From an uncultured Bacteroidales bacterium (GTDB lineage: Bacteria > Bacteroidota > Bacteroidia > Bacteroidales > UBA932): a stretch of DNA of 64,000 nt. The notes below the pieces were generated by a model. The model saw only the letters and a list, made by a program, of their open reading frames with translations. It searched no databases and had not been told where the DNA came from. Every line of letters begins with the position of its first letter. The first letter of the stretch is position 1. A program made the translations under genes and the position numbers. The stretch is from NCBI GenBank assembly GCA_946999645.1, contig CAMQDS010000005.1, positions 44,568 to 108,567 of the forward strand. Reading direction: 5' to 3'. Positions 45,226 to 54,640 of this stretch are shown piece by piece.

Positions 45226-47115
45226 ATGGAAAACTTATCGAATTTTCTGTTCAAGAAAATGTATATTTTCTTAACAGCAGGATTGTTTCTACTCTCAACT
45301 GCTGCAATAGCAGAAGAGAAGAAAGAGAAAAGCGATGGGGACATAGCAAAGACTACTTGTCCTGGCTACTATAATGATGGACATTGGTTCATAGGAGCAG
45401 ATTACTTCTCACCAATGCTATTTTCTGAATTAAATTCTGTAACATCTGAAAAATGGTTGTTTGGATTGGGTGGAGATCTGAACTTCGGATACCAATTTTC
45501 TCCTGTATTTGCAATTAAAATATCTGCAGGTATTGGTAAGAACAGGGCTATAGCAGCACCTTATCAGAAAGGTTGGTATCTTGGACTAAATGATGGTTAC
45601 GTATACTATCCTTATACTATGATTGATGGTACAGTATACCACTATCCTTTTAAAGAACAAACAGGTGAATTACTAGTTGGAAATCAGGGGAAAAACATTG
45701 AAAATGTAGGTGTTAATGCAACCCCTCTAGCTTTGGTTGTAAGCAACTATTGCATGTGGCAAATTGGTCTAAATGCAGAATTTAATTTCACAAGACTATT
45801 CTATAGAGATGCTTATACACAAAAACCTGTAGAATTGTGGGTTAATCCAGGATTATATCTATCTCAGTTCAACTCACAAGTATATAATTTTAAAACAGGT
45901 AAAGCAGCTGCACCTAAAGTAAACAACAAATTAACGGTCGGCTTAGGCGGTAGTGTAACTCTTCGCTTCAACGTTGCAAGACGCCTTGCAATTGATATTT
46001 CAAATGCTGCAATATGGGAACTTTCTCATAACATAGATGGTATCAATAGTTCACGTAGAGCATTCGATGCATTTTGCTGGCAGCCATCCATTGGTCTTGT
46101 ATACAGATTCCGTTCATGCAAAAAGAATAGGATTCCTTGCACACAGCCTGCAGCAGTTGTTGTTCCAGCACGTAACAAAAACGTTGTATATTTATCAGAT
46201 TTTGCATTTGGCTTCCCTCAAAAAGAGACATTGCCAACAGTAAAAAATATTCAATATTCTGACCACCTCAACCTTATATATCCAGTAAATAAGACTGAAA
46301 TCAATTCTACAATTTTCCAGAATGCTGAAGAGTTAAAAAGACTGGATTTATCTCTAAAAAGGGCAGGTGTAAAGATTTCTAAAATAACAATAGAAGGTAC
46401 TGCATCACCAGAAGGTCCATTGGACAACAATGTTAAACTAAGTAAGGCTCGTGCACAATCTATTGCAGAATATATTGAACTTAATTATCCAAATATTGAT
46501 GCATCATGCATAACTCTTGGTAATATAGAAGAAAACTGGGCAGGACTTCGTGATACATTAATGAAAAATACTGAAATAGAAGGTCGAGATGAGGTATTAT
46601 CTTTACTTGATTCTATTGCTGACAAGGAAGAAGTTAAAAAGATACTTTCTGAAAAAGATTACTATACGACATTGCTTAAAAACATTTATCCTCTCCTTAG
46701 GACAAGTACATATTCAATAGTATATGAGAAAGCATTGCCATTGGTAAATGTAGCAAAACGTATGATGAATACCTGTCCTGAAGAATTAGAGGACATTGAT
46801 TTATACGCAATAGCCGCTAATGAAGGATTTAATTCAGCAGATGGACAAAAAGCTCTATCACTTCTTGAAAAGATGTATCCAGAAACTGATATGACTCTCA
46901 CATACAAAGGTATCAAAGCGCTGAAAAACGGTGAGATCAAATCTGCTTTAAGTCTACTTAGCAAAGTAAAAAATCCTTGTCCAGAAGCTACCAATGCTTT
47001 AGGAGTATGCTATGCAGTTACTGGAAATAAAGCTGAAGCCGTTAAATGTTTTAGCAAAGTTGAAGCACAAAATGTAGATGCAAGTAAAAATTTGAAAATC
47101 AATGAAAAACTTTAA
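45226..47115 (+). CDS. OmpA-like outer-membrane protein
   Basis: From the ATG at 45226 the protein has 629 residues: a signal peptide (MENLSNFLFKKMYIFLTAG to about AIAEE), a beta-barrel-like region rich in Gly and Tyr (about 40-290), an OmpA-like peptidoglycan-binding domain (SKITIEGTASPEGPLDNN, about 395-450) and a C-terminal helical region with TPR-like repeats. A longer start at the TTG 45193 is not favoured because it shifts the signal peptide. The OmpA-like domain would link the outer membrane to peptidoglycan. Its last 14 bp overlap the start of the collagen-like lipoprotein gene, so the two are probably coupled. Confidence 0.82.
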   Translation: MENLSNFLFKKMYIFLTAGLFLLSTAAIAEEKKEKSDGDIAKTTCPGYYNDGHWFIGADYFSPMLFSELNSVTSEKWLFGLGGDLNFGYQFSPVFAIKISAGIGKNRAIAAPYQKGWYLGLNDGYVYYPYTMIDGTVYHYPFKEQTGELLVGNQGKNIENVGVNATPLALVVSNYCMWQIGLNAEFNFTRLFYRDAYTQKPVELWVNPGLYLSQFNSQVYNFKTGKAAAPKVNNKLTVGLGGSVTLRFNVARRLAIDISNAAIWELSHNIDGINSSRRAFDAFCWQPSIGLVYRFRSCKKNRIPCTQPAAVVVPARNKNVVYLSDFAFGFPQKETLPTVKNIQYSDHLNLIYPVNKTEINSTIFQNAEELKRLDLSLKRAGVKISKITIEGTASPEGPLDNNVKLSKARAQSIAEYIELNYPNIDASCITLGNIEENWAGLRDTLMKNTEIEGRDEVLSLLDSIADKEEVKKILSEKDYYTTLLKNIYPLLRTSTYSIVYEKALPLVNVAKRMMNTCPEELEDIDLYAIAANEGFNSADGQKALSLLEKMYPETDMTLTYKGIKALKNGEIKSALSLLSKVKNPCPEATNALGVCYAVTGNKAEAVKCFSKVEAQNVDASKNLKINEKL

Positions 47116-49303
47116 TATAAAAACATATTGTGCAGCACTATGCGGTTTTGCATTGTTGTTTGCTGCACAGTCTTGCTATAGAGAGGATATGCAACAACTC
47201 TATAGCCGTCAATATCTTACAAGCGTCGGTTTAAAAGATTTACAAGATTTGACTGATGCTACAAATAAGCAACTAAAAGATTTGCAGTTGCTCATTGAAA
47301 AAATGGGCAATAAAGAGCCTATAACAAAGACAGAAGAAGTATTTAAGGAAATAGGTGGAAAACAGGTTGCCGTAGGAATAAACCTCACATTCGGCGATAA
47401 AACCGTTTATATCCCTTACGGAAAAGATGGCGCTAATGGAGCGAAAGGTGAAAAAGGTGAAAAAGGCGATCAAGGTGAAAAAGGAAACGATGGTAAAACA
47501 CCTGAAATTTCCATTAATGACGCAGGTTTTTGGACAATAAATGGAGTTGCTACAACTCATTCATCCATAGGAAAGAAAGGTGACACAGGAGCTAAAGGCG
47601 ATACTGGTGCCAAAGGTGACACAGGCGCTAAAGGTGACACACCTATTATAGGTGTAGCCCAAGATAAGTCTTCTCCTAAAGACTTTAATTTCTATTGGAC
47701 AATCAAATGGCCAAATGATGCAGAACCTACATTTTTACTCACACCTGATGGTAATAAAATGCCTGCAAATGGCAAAGACGGAAAAAATGGCAAAAAAGGA
47801 CCTAAAGGTGATAAAGGCGAACCAGGAGTACCTGGTGTAATCAATCCTATCAAAAAAGTTGATGTTTCTGACGATAAGGTAGTATTACACACTACATACG
47901 ATGCACCTAACGATCAGATTACAATACCTCTTATCTTAGGTAAATTCCTAATTTACCCTTCAAAATTACAAAAAGAAGATGGTAGTGACAATGCTCAGGC
48001 ATATGATCTCGCCACAAATACTATCACACTCAGCACTGCAGGAGAAGTAGTAAAAATACCGTTTGAGAAAGATAAGAGTCTTAAAGATGTTATTGCTAAT
48101 ATACCTGAAAACTGGAGTGCTAAAGTAGATGAGACTAAGAAGGTAATTGAATTGTCAGCTCCTAAATTGGTAGACACATACAATAGTTCTCATAAATTTG
48201 TACTTACATTAAATTCAAATGATAAGGAGGGAAAGGCTTGGTGTCAAGCAGTAAATGTAGTTCTCAAGAAGAAGTTATATTTCAACTACTTTGTAAATCC
48301 TTTGGTAAACATATCTAATGGATGGCCTACAAGCCCTTATAACAAGGTTGATTTATCAACTGGTGATAAAGATAATTTCGTTCATGTCTCTGTTATAACA
48401 GTAGAAAATGAAACTTTCTCGGGTTTTGGAGATCGTATTGTTGTAATAAATAATAATGATTTGGAAAAAGCCAAAGAATATACACGTAAAGCCCCTTCAT
48501 ATTTTATTGACAAAAAAGACGAATGGGATAACAGAGGTATAGTACAAACTGATGTATTATACAATACAAAATTATTGATGTATGTAGGTCCGAAAAGACA
48601 AGATAAATTGAACGATCTTACATATTATAGATTGATATATAAATGGGATAATAATAATCCACGTTTTAAAGAGACACCCGTAGCACAATATGTACCACCT
48701 GTTCCAACTCCAATTTATATATCATATTCAAATTACAAATTGAATAACCGCTCACAAGTTAAAACAGTAAGGGCTATAGATCCAACCTACCGTATTATCT
48801 TGACACTTGCAAATGCAAAGAAAGAACTTGGACTGGATCCATCAGTAAAAATAGATGTTAAATACTTGAAGTTAAGGATTCGATCATCATACGGAATTTT
48901 TACTGATGATAGTTATAGTGCATCAGGATTAGTACTTGATGGCAAACCTGTTATTTGTGTAGTACAGTACGAAGATAACTGCTTCAGTTATGACGAAGGA
49001 AAAGACTGCATAAAAGCCGATTTCAGGATTATGCCTTACAAGAATTCAAGCGTAGATAAAAGTATTGTATTAAGTTATGACGATGGTAATGGCGTAAAAA
49101 TAGAGAAAGTATTGCAGGATCCTTGGACATTTAAACCTGAATTATTCCTACCAGGAGCAATACTTAGTTATAACATAAACAATGATGAGGAGCAATATCC
49201 TAATTCACTCATATATACTATACCAACTGATGGTAATTATGAAGCTTTAAGACAGCGTTGCACAATTGTAAATTATGCAGACCAAACTACAATAAAATGG
49301 TAA
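47102..49303 (+). CDS. Lipoprotein with collagen-like Gly-X-Y blocks
   Basis: The 733-residue protein has a lipoprotein signal (residues 1-25, Cys25 in AAQSC), a coiled-coil-like segment, and three short Gly-X-Y blocks: GANGAKGEKGEKGDQG (47429-47496), KGDTGAKGDTGAKGDT (47569-47643) and KDGKNGKKGPKGDKGEPG (47773-47838), separated by DUF4988-like beta-rich spacers (for example ISINDAGFWTINGVA). The rest is a large extracellular domain of unknown fold. Such proteins are surface-exposed adhesin-like or polysaccharide-related lipoproteins in Bacteroidetes. It starts in an overlap with the OmpA-like gene and is followed by a strong terminator. Confidence 0.8.
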   Translation: MKNFNIKTYCAALCGFALLFAAQSCYREDMQQLYSRQYLTSVGLKDLQDLTDATNKQLKDLQLLIEKMGNKEPITKTEEVFKEIGGKQVAVGINLTFGDKTVYIPYGKDGANGAKGEKGEKGDQGEKGNDGKTPEISINDAGFWTINGVATTHSSIGKKGDTGAKGDTGAKGDTGAKGDTPIIGVAQDKSSPKDFNFYWTIKWPNDAEPTFLLTPDGNKMPANGKDGKNGKKGPKGDKGEPGVPGVINPIKKVDVSDDKVVLHTTYDAPNDQITIPLILGKFLIYPSKLQKEDGSDNAQAYDLATNTITLSTAGEVVKIPFEKDKSLKDVIANIPENWSAKVDETKKVIELSAPKLVDTYNSSHKFVLTLNSNDKEGKAWCQAVNVVLKKKLYFNYFVNPLVNISNGWPTSPYNKVDLSTGDKDNFVHVSVITVENETFSGFGDRIVVINNNDLEKAKEYTRKAPSYFIDKKDEWDNRGIVQTDVLYNTKLLMYVGPKRQDKLNDLTYYRLIYKWDNNNPRFKETPVAQYVPPVPTPIYISYSNYKLNNRSQVKTVRAIDPTYRIILTLANAKKELGLDPSVKIDVKYLKLRIRSSYGIFTDDSYSASGLVLDGKPVICVVQYEDNCFSYDEGKDCIKADFRIMPYKNSSVDKSIVLSYDDGNGVKIEKVLQDPWTFKPELFLPGAILSYNINNDEEQYPNSLIYTIPTDGNYEALRQRCTIVNYADQTTIKW
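47429..47838 (+). repeat. Collagen-like Gly-X-Y coding blocks
   Basis: Three blocks (47429-47496, 47569-47643, 47773-47838) encode Gly-X-Y triplets with Lys, Asp, Glu, Ala and Pro. Within the second, near-identical 18-bp units encoding AKGDTG recur. Such repeats can slip in frame. Confidence 0.8.
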
Positions 49304-49330
49304 CAGCATAATAATCTACTAATATATTAA

Positions 49331-49371
49331 ACAGGCATATATGGGCAACTGACTATATATGCCTGTTTTTT
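49331..49371 (+). terminator. Rho-independent terminator between the lipoprotein operon and lysS
   Basis: ACAGGCATATAT (49331-49342) is exactly reversed at 49355-49366 with a 12-base loop and followed by a T-run to 49371. Confidence 0.9.
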
Positions 49372-49383
49372 ATATAAAATTAT

Positions 49384-49391
49384 TAATTTTG
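49384..49391 (+). promoter_or_regulatory. -7 box of lysS
   Basis: TAATTTTG matches TAnnTTTG just downstream of the preceding terminator. It predicts a start about 12 bases ahead of the ATG at 49410. Confidence 0.6.
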
Positions 49392-49409
49392 CATAATAAA
49401 ATTATTGAT

Positions 49410-50951
49410 ATGACAACAACACAACTAAGTGAGCAAGAAATATTAAGAAGAGAGTCGCTTAAAGCACTAAAAGAATTAGGTATAGAACCTTATCCGGCTC
49501 CTTTATATCCTGTAAATGAAACTGCTGCAAGTATAGCTGCTGAGTATGACCCAAGCAAAGGTAATCTTACAGATGTCTGTATTGCAGGAAGGATTATGTC
49601 CCGCAGAATTATGGGAGCAGCATCCTTTATGGAATTGCAGGATAGTACAGGTAGAATACAAGTCTATCTTAAAAGGGATGAAATCTGTCCAGGAGAGGAT
49701 AAGACTATGTACAATAAAGTATTCAAGAAGTTATTAGATATTGGTGACATTGTCGGAATAAAAGGCTATGCTTTCCTTACACAAACAGGACAACTTTCCA
49801 TACACGCCAAAGAACTGACTCTTTTAAGTAAGTCACTTAGAGTGCTGCCTATTGTTAAGGAAGCCGATGGCAAGGTACACGATGCCTTTACAGATCCAGA
49901 ACTTAGATATAGACAAAGGTATGTAGATCTCATTGTAAATCCGCAAGTTAAGGATGTTTTTGTTAAAAGGGCAAAAATTATTGCTACAATGAGGCAGTAT
50001 TTCAATGAAGCAGGATGTTTAGAGGTGGAAACCCCTATTCTTCAAGCCATTCCTGGAGGTGCTACTGCAAGGCCATTCATTACTCATCATAATGCACTTG
50101 ACATTCCTCTATATCTTCGTATTGCCAATGAATTATACCTTAAAAGGCTTATTGTTGGTGGCTTTAATGGGGTTTATGAATTTGCCAAGGATTTCAGAAA
50201 CGAAGGTATGGATAAAACCCATAATCCTGAGTTTACCTGTATGGAGATTTATATAGCCTACAAGGACTATATTTGGATGATGGAGTTTGTTGAAAAGATG
50301 CTTGAGAAAATTTCAACGACTGTTAATGGCACGACTAAAGTTAATATTGATGGTAAAGAGGTAGATTTCAAAGCGCCATACAGGAGGTTGCCTATTCTTG
50401 AAGCAATTAAAGAATATGCAGGAGTTGATGTTGCAGGAATGAACGAAAATGAACTTCGTGAGGTTTGCAAAAAACTTAATGTAGAAGTTGAACCTACTAT
50501 GGGAGTCGGAAAACTCATCGATGCAATATTCGGTGAATATTGTGAGAAGAATCTTATTCAACCAACTTTTGTAATTGATTACCCAGTTGAAATGTCTCCT
50601 CTTACAAAAAGACACAGAAATAATCCGTCATTAACTGAACGTTTCGAACTTTTCGTATGCGGTAAGGAATTAGCAAATGCTTATTCTGAGTTAAATGACC
50701 CTATTGACCAACTTGATAGATTTAAGGAACAGGCACAATTAAAGAGTAATGGAGATGACGAAGCAATGTTTATTGACTATGATTTTGTCAGAGCCCTCGA
50801 ATATGGTATGCCACCTACTTCTGGTTTAGGCATGGGCATAGATAGACTTACTATGTTTATGACCGGACAGAGTACTATTCAGGATGTTCTCTTCTTCCCG
50901 CAAATGAGACCAGAAAAGCCAAAGGTTACTGAAAATAATAATGAGGACTGA
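49410..50951 (+). CDS. lysS: Lysyl-tRNA synthetase, class II
   Basis: The 513-residue protein has an N-terminal OB-fold (VCIAGRIMSRRIMG) and a class II catalytic core with motif 1 (ETPILQAIPGGATARPF), motif 2 (FRNEGMDKTHNPEFT) and motif 3 (GLGMGIDRLTMF). I use the ATG at 49410 because the upstream ATG at 49359 lies inside the terminator stem before the promoter. It charges tRNA-Lys. It is followed by a methyltransferase gene overlapping its end by 11 bp. Confidence 0.96.
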   Translation: MTTTQLSEQEILRRESLKALKELGIEPYPAPLYPVNETAASIAAEYDPSKGNLTDVCIAGRIMSRRIMGAASFMELQDSTGRIQVYLKRDEICPGEDKTMYNKVFKKLLDIGDIVGIKGYAFLTQTGQLSIHAKELTLLSKSLRVLPIVKEADGKVHDAFTDPELRYRQRYVDLIVNPQVKDVFVKRAKIIATMRQYFNEAGCLEVETPILQAIPGGATARPFITHHNALDIPLYLRIANELYLKRLIVGGFNGVYEFAKDFRNEGMDKTHNPEFTCMEIYIAYKDYIWMMEFVEKMLEKISTTVNGTTKVNIDGKEVDFKAPYRRLPILEAIKEYAGVDVAGMNENELREVCKKLNVEVEPTMGVGKLIDAIFGEYCEKNLIQPTFVIDYPVEMSPLTKRHRNNPSLTERFELFVCGKELANAYSELNDPIDQLDRFKEQAQLKSNGDDEAMFIDYDFVRALEYGMPPTSGLGMGIDRLTMFMTGQSTIQDVLFFPQMRPEKPKVTENNNED

Positions 50952-51756
50952 ATTTATAACTTCAGTAAAAAATCCCAAAATTAAGCAACTCCTTTCTCTA
51001 ATGGAGAGTTCTTCCCAAAGGAGAAAGGAGCAACTTTTTGTTGTAGAGGGTGTAAGGGAAGTTGAACGTTGCATAGATGCAGGGTTCAAAATACGTTCTA
51101 TATTTTTATGTAATGAAATAGTGGGAGAAGAAAAAGTAACAATTATAGAGGAAGCAATGTTAAGCAAAGCCTCAAATTGTACTTTTTTCAATGTAAGTAA
51201 GTATGTGTATGAAAAAATTGCCTACAGAGGTGGAACAGAAGGCATTATAGCCGAGGTTGAGTATAGGGACAAGAAACTGGAAGATATTGTATTAAAAGAC
51301 AATCCTCTTATTATTGTACTCGAGTCGGTTGAAAAACCAGGCAATCTCGGAGCCGTACTTAGAAGTGTCGATGCAGCAGGAGCTGATGCCATGATTGTAT
51401 GCAATCCACTGACAGATTTATATAATCCCAATCTCATAAGAGCTAGCACAGGTGCAGTATTTTCAAAACAGATTGCCTGCTCAAGTTCAGAAGAAACAAT
51501 TAAGTGGCTAAAAGCACACAAAATACAGATACTAACGGCACAACTTCAAAATTCAACATCATACTATGATACAGATATGACCATAGGCACTGCCATAGTA
51601 ATGGGGACAGAATCCACAGGGTTATCAGAAATATGGAGAAAAGAAGCAAATCGTCACATAAAAATCCCAATGTTAGGTAGTGTAGACTCATTAAACGTAT
51701 CAGTATCAGCAGCCATACTAATGTACGAAGCCGTAAGACAAAGAAATTCAAAGTAA
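50941..51756 (+). CDS. SpoU-family RNA 2'-O-methyltransferase (TrmH/RlmB-like)
   Basis: The 271-residue protein has an N-terminal substrate-binding domain (FVVEGVREVERCIDAGFKI) and the SPOUT core (VLESVEKPGNLGAVLRSVDAAG, MGTESTGLSEIW and IPMLGSVDSLNVSVSAAI), the arrangement of RlmB-type rRNA or TrmH-type enzymes. It overlaps lysS by 11 bp and precedes aroE by 1 bp, so all three are likely co-transcribed. Confidence 0.9.
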   Translation: MRTEFITSVKNPKIKQLLSLMESSSQRRKEQLFVVEGVREVERCIDAGFKIRSIFLCNEIVGEEKVTIIEEAMLSKASNCTFFNVSKYVYEKIAYRGGTEGIIAEVEYRDKKLEDIVLKDNPLIIVLESVEKPGNLGAVLRSVDAAGADAMIVCNPLTDLYNPNLIRASTGAVFSKQIACSSSEETIKWLKAHKIQILTAQLQNSTSYYDTDMTIGTAIVMGTESTGLSEIWRKEANRHIKIPMLGSVDSLNVSVSAAILMYEAVRQRNSK

Positions 51757-51757
51757 T

Positions 51758-52672
51758 ATGCCAAAATTCGGACTAATAGGTAATCCCATATCAAAATCAC
51801 TCAGTCCGGCACTGTTCAAGTCCGGATATAATGGAAAATATCCATACGATTTAATAGAAGGAAAAGTATTTGAAAAATCTTGGAGCAAATTTCTTCAAGA
51901 CTATGACGGAATAAACATAACAGCTCCTTTCAAAGAAGACACATTCAATCAAGCATTAGGGCTTACCAAAGACGGATTAGGTACAATTTCAGGTCCATGT
52001 TATAAAACAAAGTCTGCCAACATAGCAGTAAAGACAAAAGAAGGCATAGAATTTCATAATTCAGATTTTACAGGAGTAATATTAAGCATTGCTGAACACT
52101 ATTTTCCGGGTATAGTATATCAGTGCTACAAAGAATTTGGAGAAAAAGCATACATAAAAGTACACCAATTTATTAGACAAAATATACAATATCTTTTCTC
52201 CGAGCAGCCCCAAGCACTAATAATAGGATGTGGAGGTGCAGGACGTACAGCCGCCATTGCTGCAGCTGAAATGGGCTTTTCAACTGCTATAATGAATAGA
52301 ACAATCAGCAAAGCGCAAGAATTTGCATCCGGACTACCTGAATACGGATTTCTTGCCGTTCCTATATCAGATTTCATTGGAGCAGTGCAAGAGTGTAATC
52401 TAATAATATATACATTACCTGTAAGTATTGAAGACATAAAAGAGCTAAGAAAAGAACACCTGACTGGAGAAATTGGTGGACACAAAAAAGTAATACTTGA
52501 AGCAAATTACACAAATCCAGTATTTTCAGGCGATACTCTAAAGTACATAGAGGATGCAGGATGCGACTACATTACAGGAAAACAATGGCTTTTATATCAA
52601 GCACTTACAGGATATTCTCTTCTCACAGGACAACTTCCTGATATAGACAAAATGACGTCCCTAATGAAGTAA
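51758..52672 (+). CDS. aroE: Shikimate dehydrogenase
   Basis: The 304-residue protein has GNPISKSLSPALF, NITAPFKEDTF (catalytic Lys), the Rossmann motif GCGGAGRTAAIAA and the end motif QWLLYQALTGYSL. It reduces 3-dehydroshikimate with NADPH; aroK, the next step, is also in the window. It is longer than most Bacteroidetes AroE, with extra sequence between NSDFTGV and the Rossmann motif (about residues 115-150). It starts 1 bp after the methyltransferase. Confidence 0.93.
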   Translation: MPKFGLIGNPISKSLSPALFKSGYNGKYPYDLIEGKVFEKSWSKFLQDYDGINITAPFKEDTFNQALGLTKDGLGTISGPCYKTKSANIAVKTKEGIEFHNSDFTGVILSIAEHYFPGIVYQCYKEFGEKAYIKVHQFIRQNIQYLFSEQPQALIIGCGGAGRTAAIAAAEMGFSTAIMNRTISKAQEFASGLPEYGFLAVPISDFIGAVQECNLIIYTLPVSIEDIKELRKEHLTGEIGGHKKVILEANYTNPVFSGDTLKYIEDAGCDYITGKQWLLYQALTGYSLLTGQLPDIDKMTSLMK

Positions 52673-52764
52673 AAATCAGTTCAATTATCTGAAATAGATT
52701 GAAACGAAAAATAATGTATTACCATATATTTTCCTTATATTAGCATTTGTTAAATAAAGTCAAT

Positions 52765-53268
52765 ATGTCACTAAATAAAGTAATGCTTATAGGTAACGCA
52801 GGAAAAGATCCTGAGATACGTTATATAGATACTAACCAATCAAACGATGGAAAAGTAGCAAGTTTTTCAATTGCAACGTCAGAAAGATACCGCGACAAAA
52901 ACGGAGAACAAAGAGAAAACACCGAATGGCATAATGTAGTAGCATATAGGGGACTTGCTGATGTAGTAGAGAAATATGTAAAAAAAGGGACACAAGTGTA
53001 TGTAGAAGGCAAACTCCGTACACGTTCATGGACAGATCAGTCAGGCACAAAAAAATATACAACTGAGATAATTGCAGACGCTCTACAATTATTGGGTAGA
53101 AAATCAGACAATCCGGCATATTCAGGACCAGCCCAAGGAGGTTATCAAAATCAATATCAGGCTCCTCAATATAATCAGACTAAAGCAATAAATAATCAAG
53201 TTGTGCCTCCACAACAAGATAGCGTTTCTAATAGTGCCGAAGGCTATGAAGACGATCTTCCGTTCTAG
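52765..53268 (+). CDS. ssb: Single-stranded DNA-binding protein
   Basis: The 167-residue protein begins MSLNKVMLIGNAGKDPEIRY, the standard OB-fold start, and ends in the acidic tip EDDLPF that recruits replication partners. The Gln/Asn-rich linker (about 120-155) is typical. The TTG frame beginning at 52747 is not used because the ATG at 52765 gives the conserved N-terminus. Confidence 0.96.
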   Translation: MSLNKVMLIGNAGKDPEIRYIDTNQSNDGKVASFSIATSERYRDKNGEQRENTEWHNVVAYRGLADVVEKYVKKGTQVYVEGKLRTRSWTDQSGTKKYTTEIIADALQLLGRKSDNPAYSGPAQGGYQNQYQAPQYNQTKAINNQVVPPQQDSVSNSAEGYEDDLPF

Positions 53269-53293
53269 ACTTAACAATAACATAAAAATATAA

Positions 53294-54562
53294 ATGTCTA
53301 ACAATAAAGTTGATGTAGTCCTCGGACTCCAATGGGGCGATGAGGGCAAAGGTAAAATTGTGGATGTACTTGCAGGACGTTATCCTACAGTTGCAAGATT
53401 TCAGGGAGGTCCTAATGCAGGACATTCGTTGATGTTTGATGGTCAAAGTTTTGTTGTAAGAAGCATACCATCAGGTATATTTCGTAAAGGTTCAAAAAAC
53501 ATCATCGGTAATGGAGTCGTATTCGATCCTATTACATTCCTGGAAGAATGTAATAATGTCCGCAAAATGGGAGTAGAACCTAAAGACAAGATTTTTATAT
53601 CTAAAAAAGCACACCTTATATTGCCTACACACAGATTGCTCGATGCAGCAAGCGAAGCTGCAGCTGGAAAGGGCAAGATAGGTTCTACACTTAAAGGCAT
53701 AGGACCTACATATACAGATAAAATCAGCCGTCACGGTCTAAGGGTAGGAGATATTCTTCTTCCTGATTTTAAGGAAAGATTTGAAAAATTAAAGGCAGAA
53801 CATATCAAGAAGATTAAGGCATATGGATATGAATGTGATCCGGAAAAAGACGAAGTTACATGGCTTAATGCATGCGAAAGCCTTAAACAATACAAATTTA
53901 TAGATTGTGAATTTTTTGTAAACGATACACTCGAACACAATTCAATATTAGCAGAAGGGGCGCAAGGATCTCTCTTAGATATAGATTATGGTTCATATCC
54001 GTTCGTAACCTCATCGTCTACAACAATAGGAGGTGTATGCACAGGATTAGGAGTGGCTCCGTCGAAAATAGGTCACGTTTTTGGGATATTCAAAGCATAC
54101 TGTACAAGAGTGGGAAGCGGACCTTTCCCGACAGAATTGTTCGATGAGACAGGAGAGAAACTCCGTACGCTCGGACACGAATTTGGTGCAGTTACTGGAC
54201 GCCCACGTCGTTGCGGATGGCTTGACTTGGTTGCACTTAAGTATACAGTAATGCTCAATGGAGTTACAGATCTTATAATGATGAAATCAGACTGTCTTGA
54301 CTCATTTGAGACAATAAAAGTATGCACTAAATACAAAGTCAAGGGAAAAGAGACTGCAAACTTCCCTTACGATATAGAAGAAGGTATTGAACCTATATAT
54401 ACCGAATTTAAAGGTTGGAACACAGAACTGAAAGGTATACGTGAAGAAAAATATCTACCTGAATCATTTATGACTTATATAAAGTTTATGGAAGATTACT
54501 TGGGTGTACCTATCAAAATAATATCACTTGGACCTGATAGGGAAGCAACTATAGAAAGGTAG
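53294..54562 (+). CDS. purA: Adenylosuccinate synthetase
   Basis: The 422-residue enzyme has GLQWGDEGKGKIVD (GTP/IMP phosphate loop), NAGH, the GPTYTDK loop and TSSSTTIGG. It commits IMP to AMP synthesis with GTP and aspartate. Motifs and length are normal. It is followed by a terminator and, on the other strand, MFS genes. Confidence 0.97.
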   Translation: MSNNKVDVVLGLQWGDEGKGKIVDVLAGRYPTVARFQGGPNAGHSLMFDGQSFVVRSIPSGIFRKGSKNIIGNGVVFDPITFLEECNNVRKMGVEPKDKIFISKKAHLILPTHRLLDAASEAAAGKGKIGSTLKGIGPTYTDKISRHGLRVGDILLPDFKERFEKLKAEHIKKIKAYGYECDPEKDEVTWLNACESLKQYKFIDCEFFVNDTLEHNSILAEGAQGSLLDIDYGSYPFVTSSSTTIGGVCTGLGVAPSKIGHVFGIFKAYCTRVGSGPFPTELFDETGEKLRTLGHEFGAVTGRPRRCGWLDLVALKYTVMLNGVTDLIMMKSDCLDSFETIKVCTKYKVKGKETANFPYDIEEGIEPIYTEFKGWNTELKGIREEKYLPESFMTYIKFMEDYLGVPIKIISLGPDREATIER

Positions 54563-54582
54563 AAACGATAATAATATCTGAT

Positions 54583-54640
54583 TTGTCGGATTATATCATC
54601 ATTTTGTGATACAGAGTGTTTATATAGTCCGACAATTTTT
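54583..54640 (+). terminator. Hairpin terminator of purA
   Basis: TTGTCGGATTATAT (54583-54596) pairs with ATATAGTCCGACAA (54622-54635) around a 25-base loop with one wobble, followed by five T. Its right arm overlaps the 3' end of the convergent MFS gene. Confidence 0.7.

Noticed and set aside
49359..49409. Upstream ATG for lysS at 49359
   Set aside because: It lies inside the stem of the preceding terminator and ahead of the -7 box at 49384.
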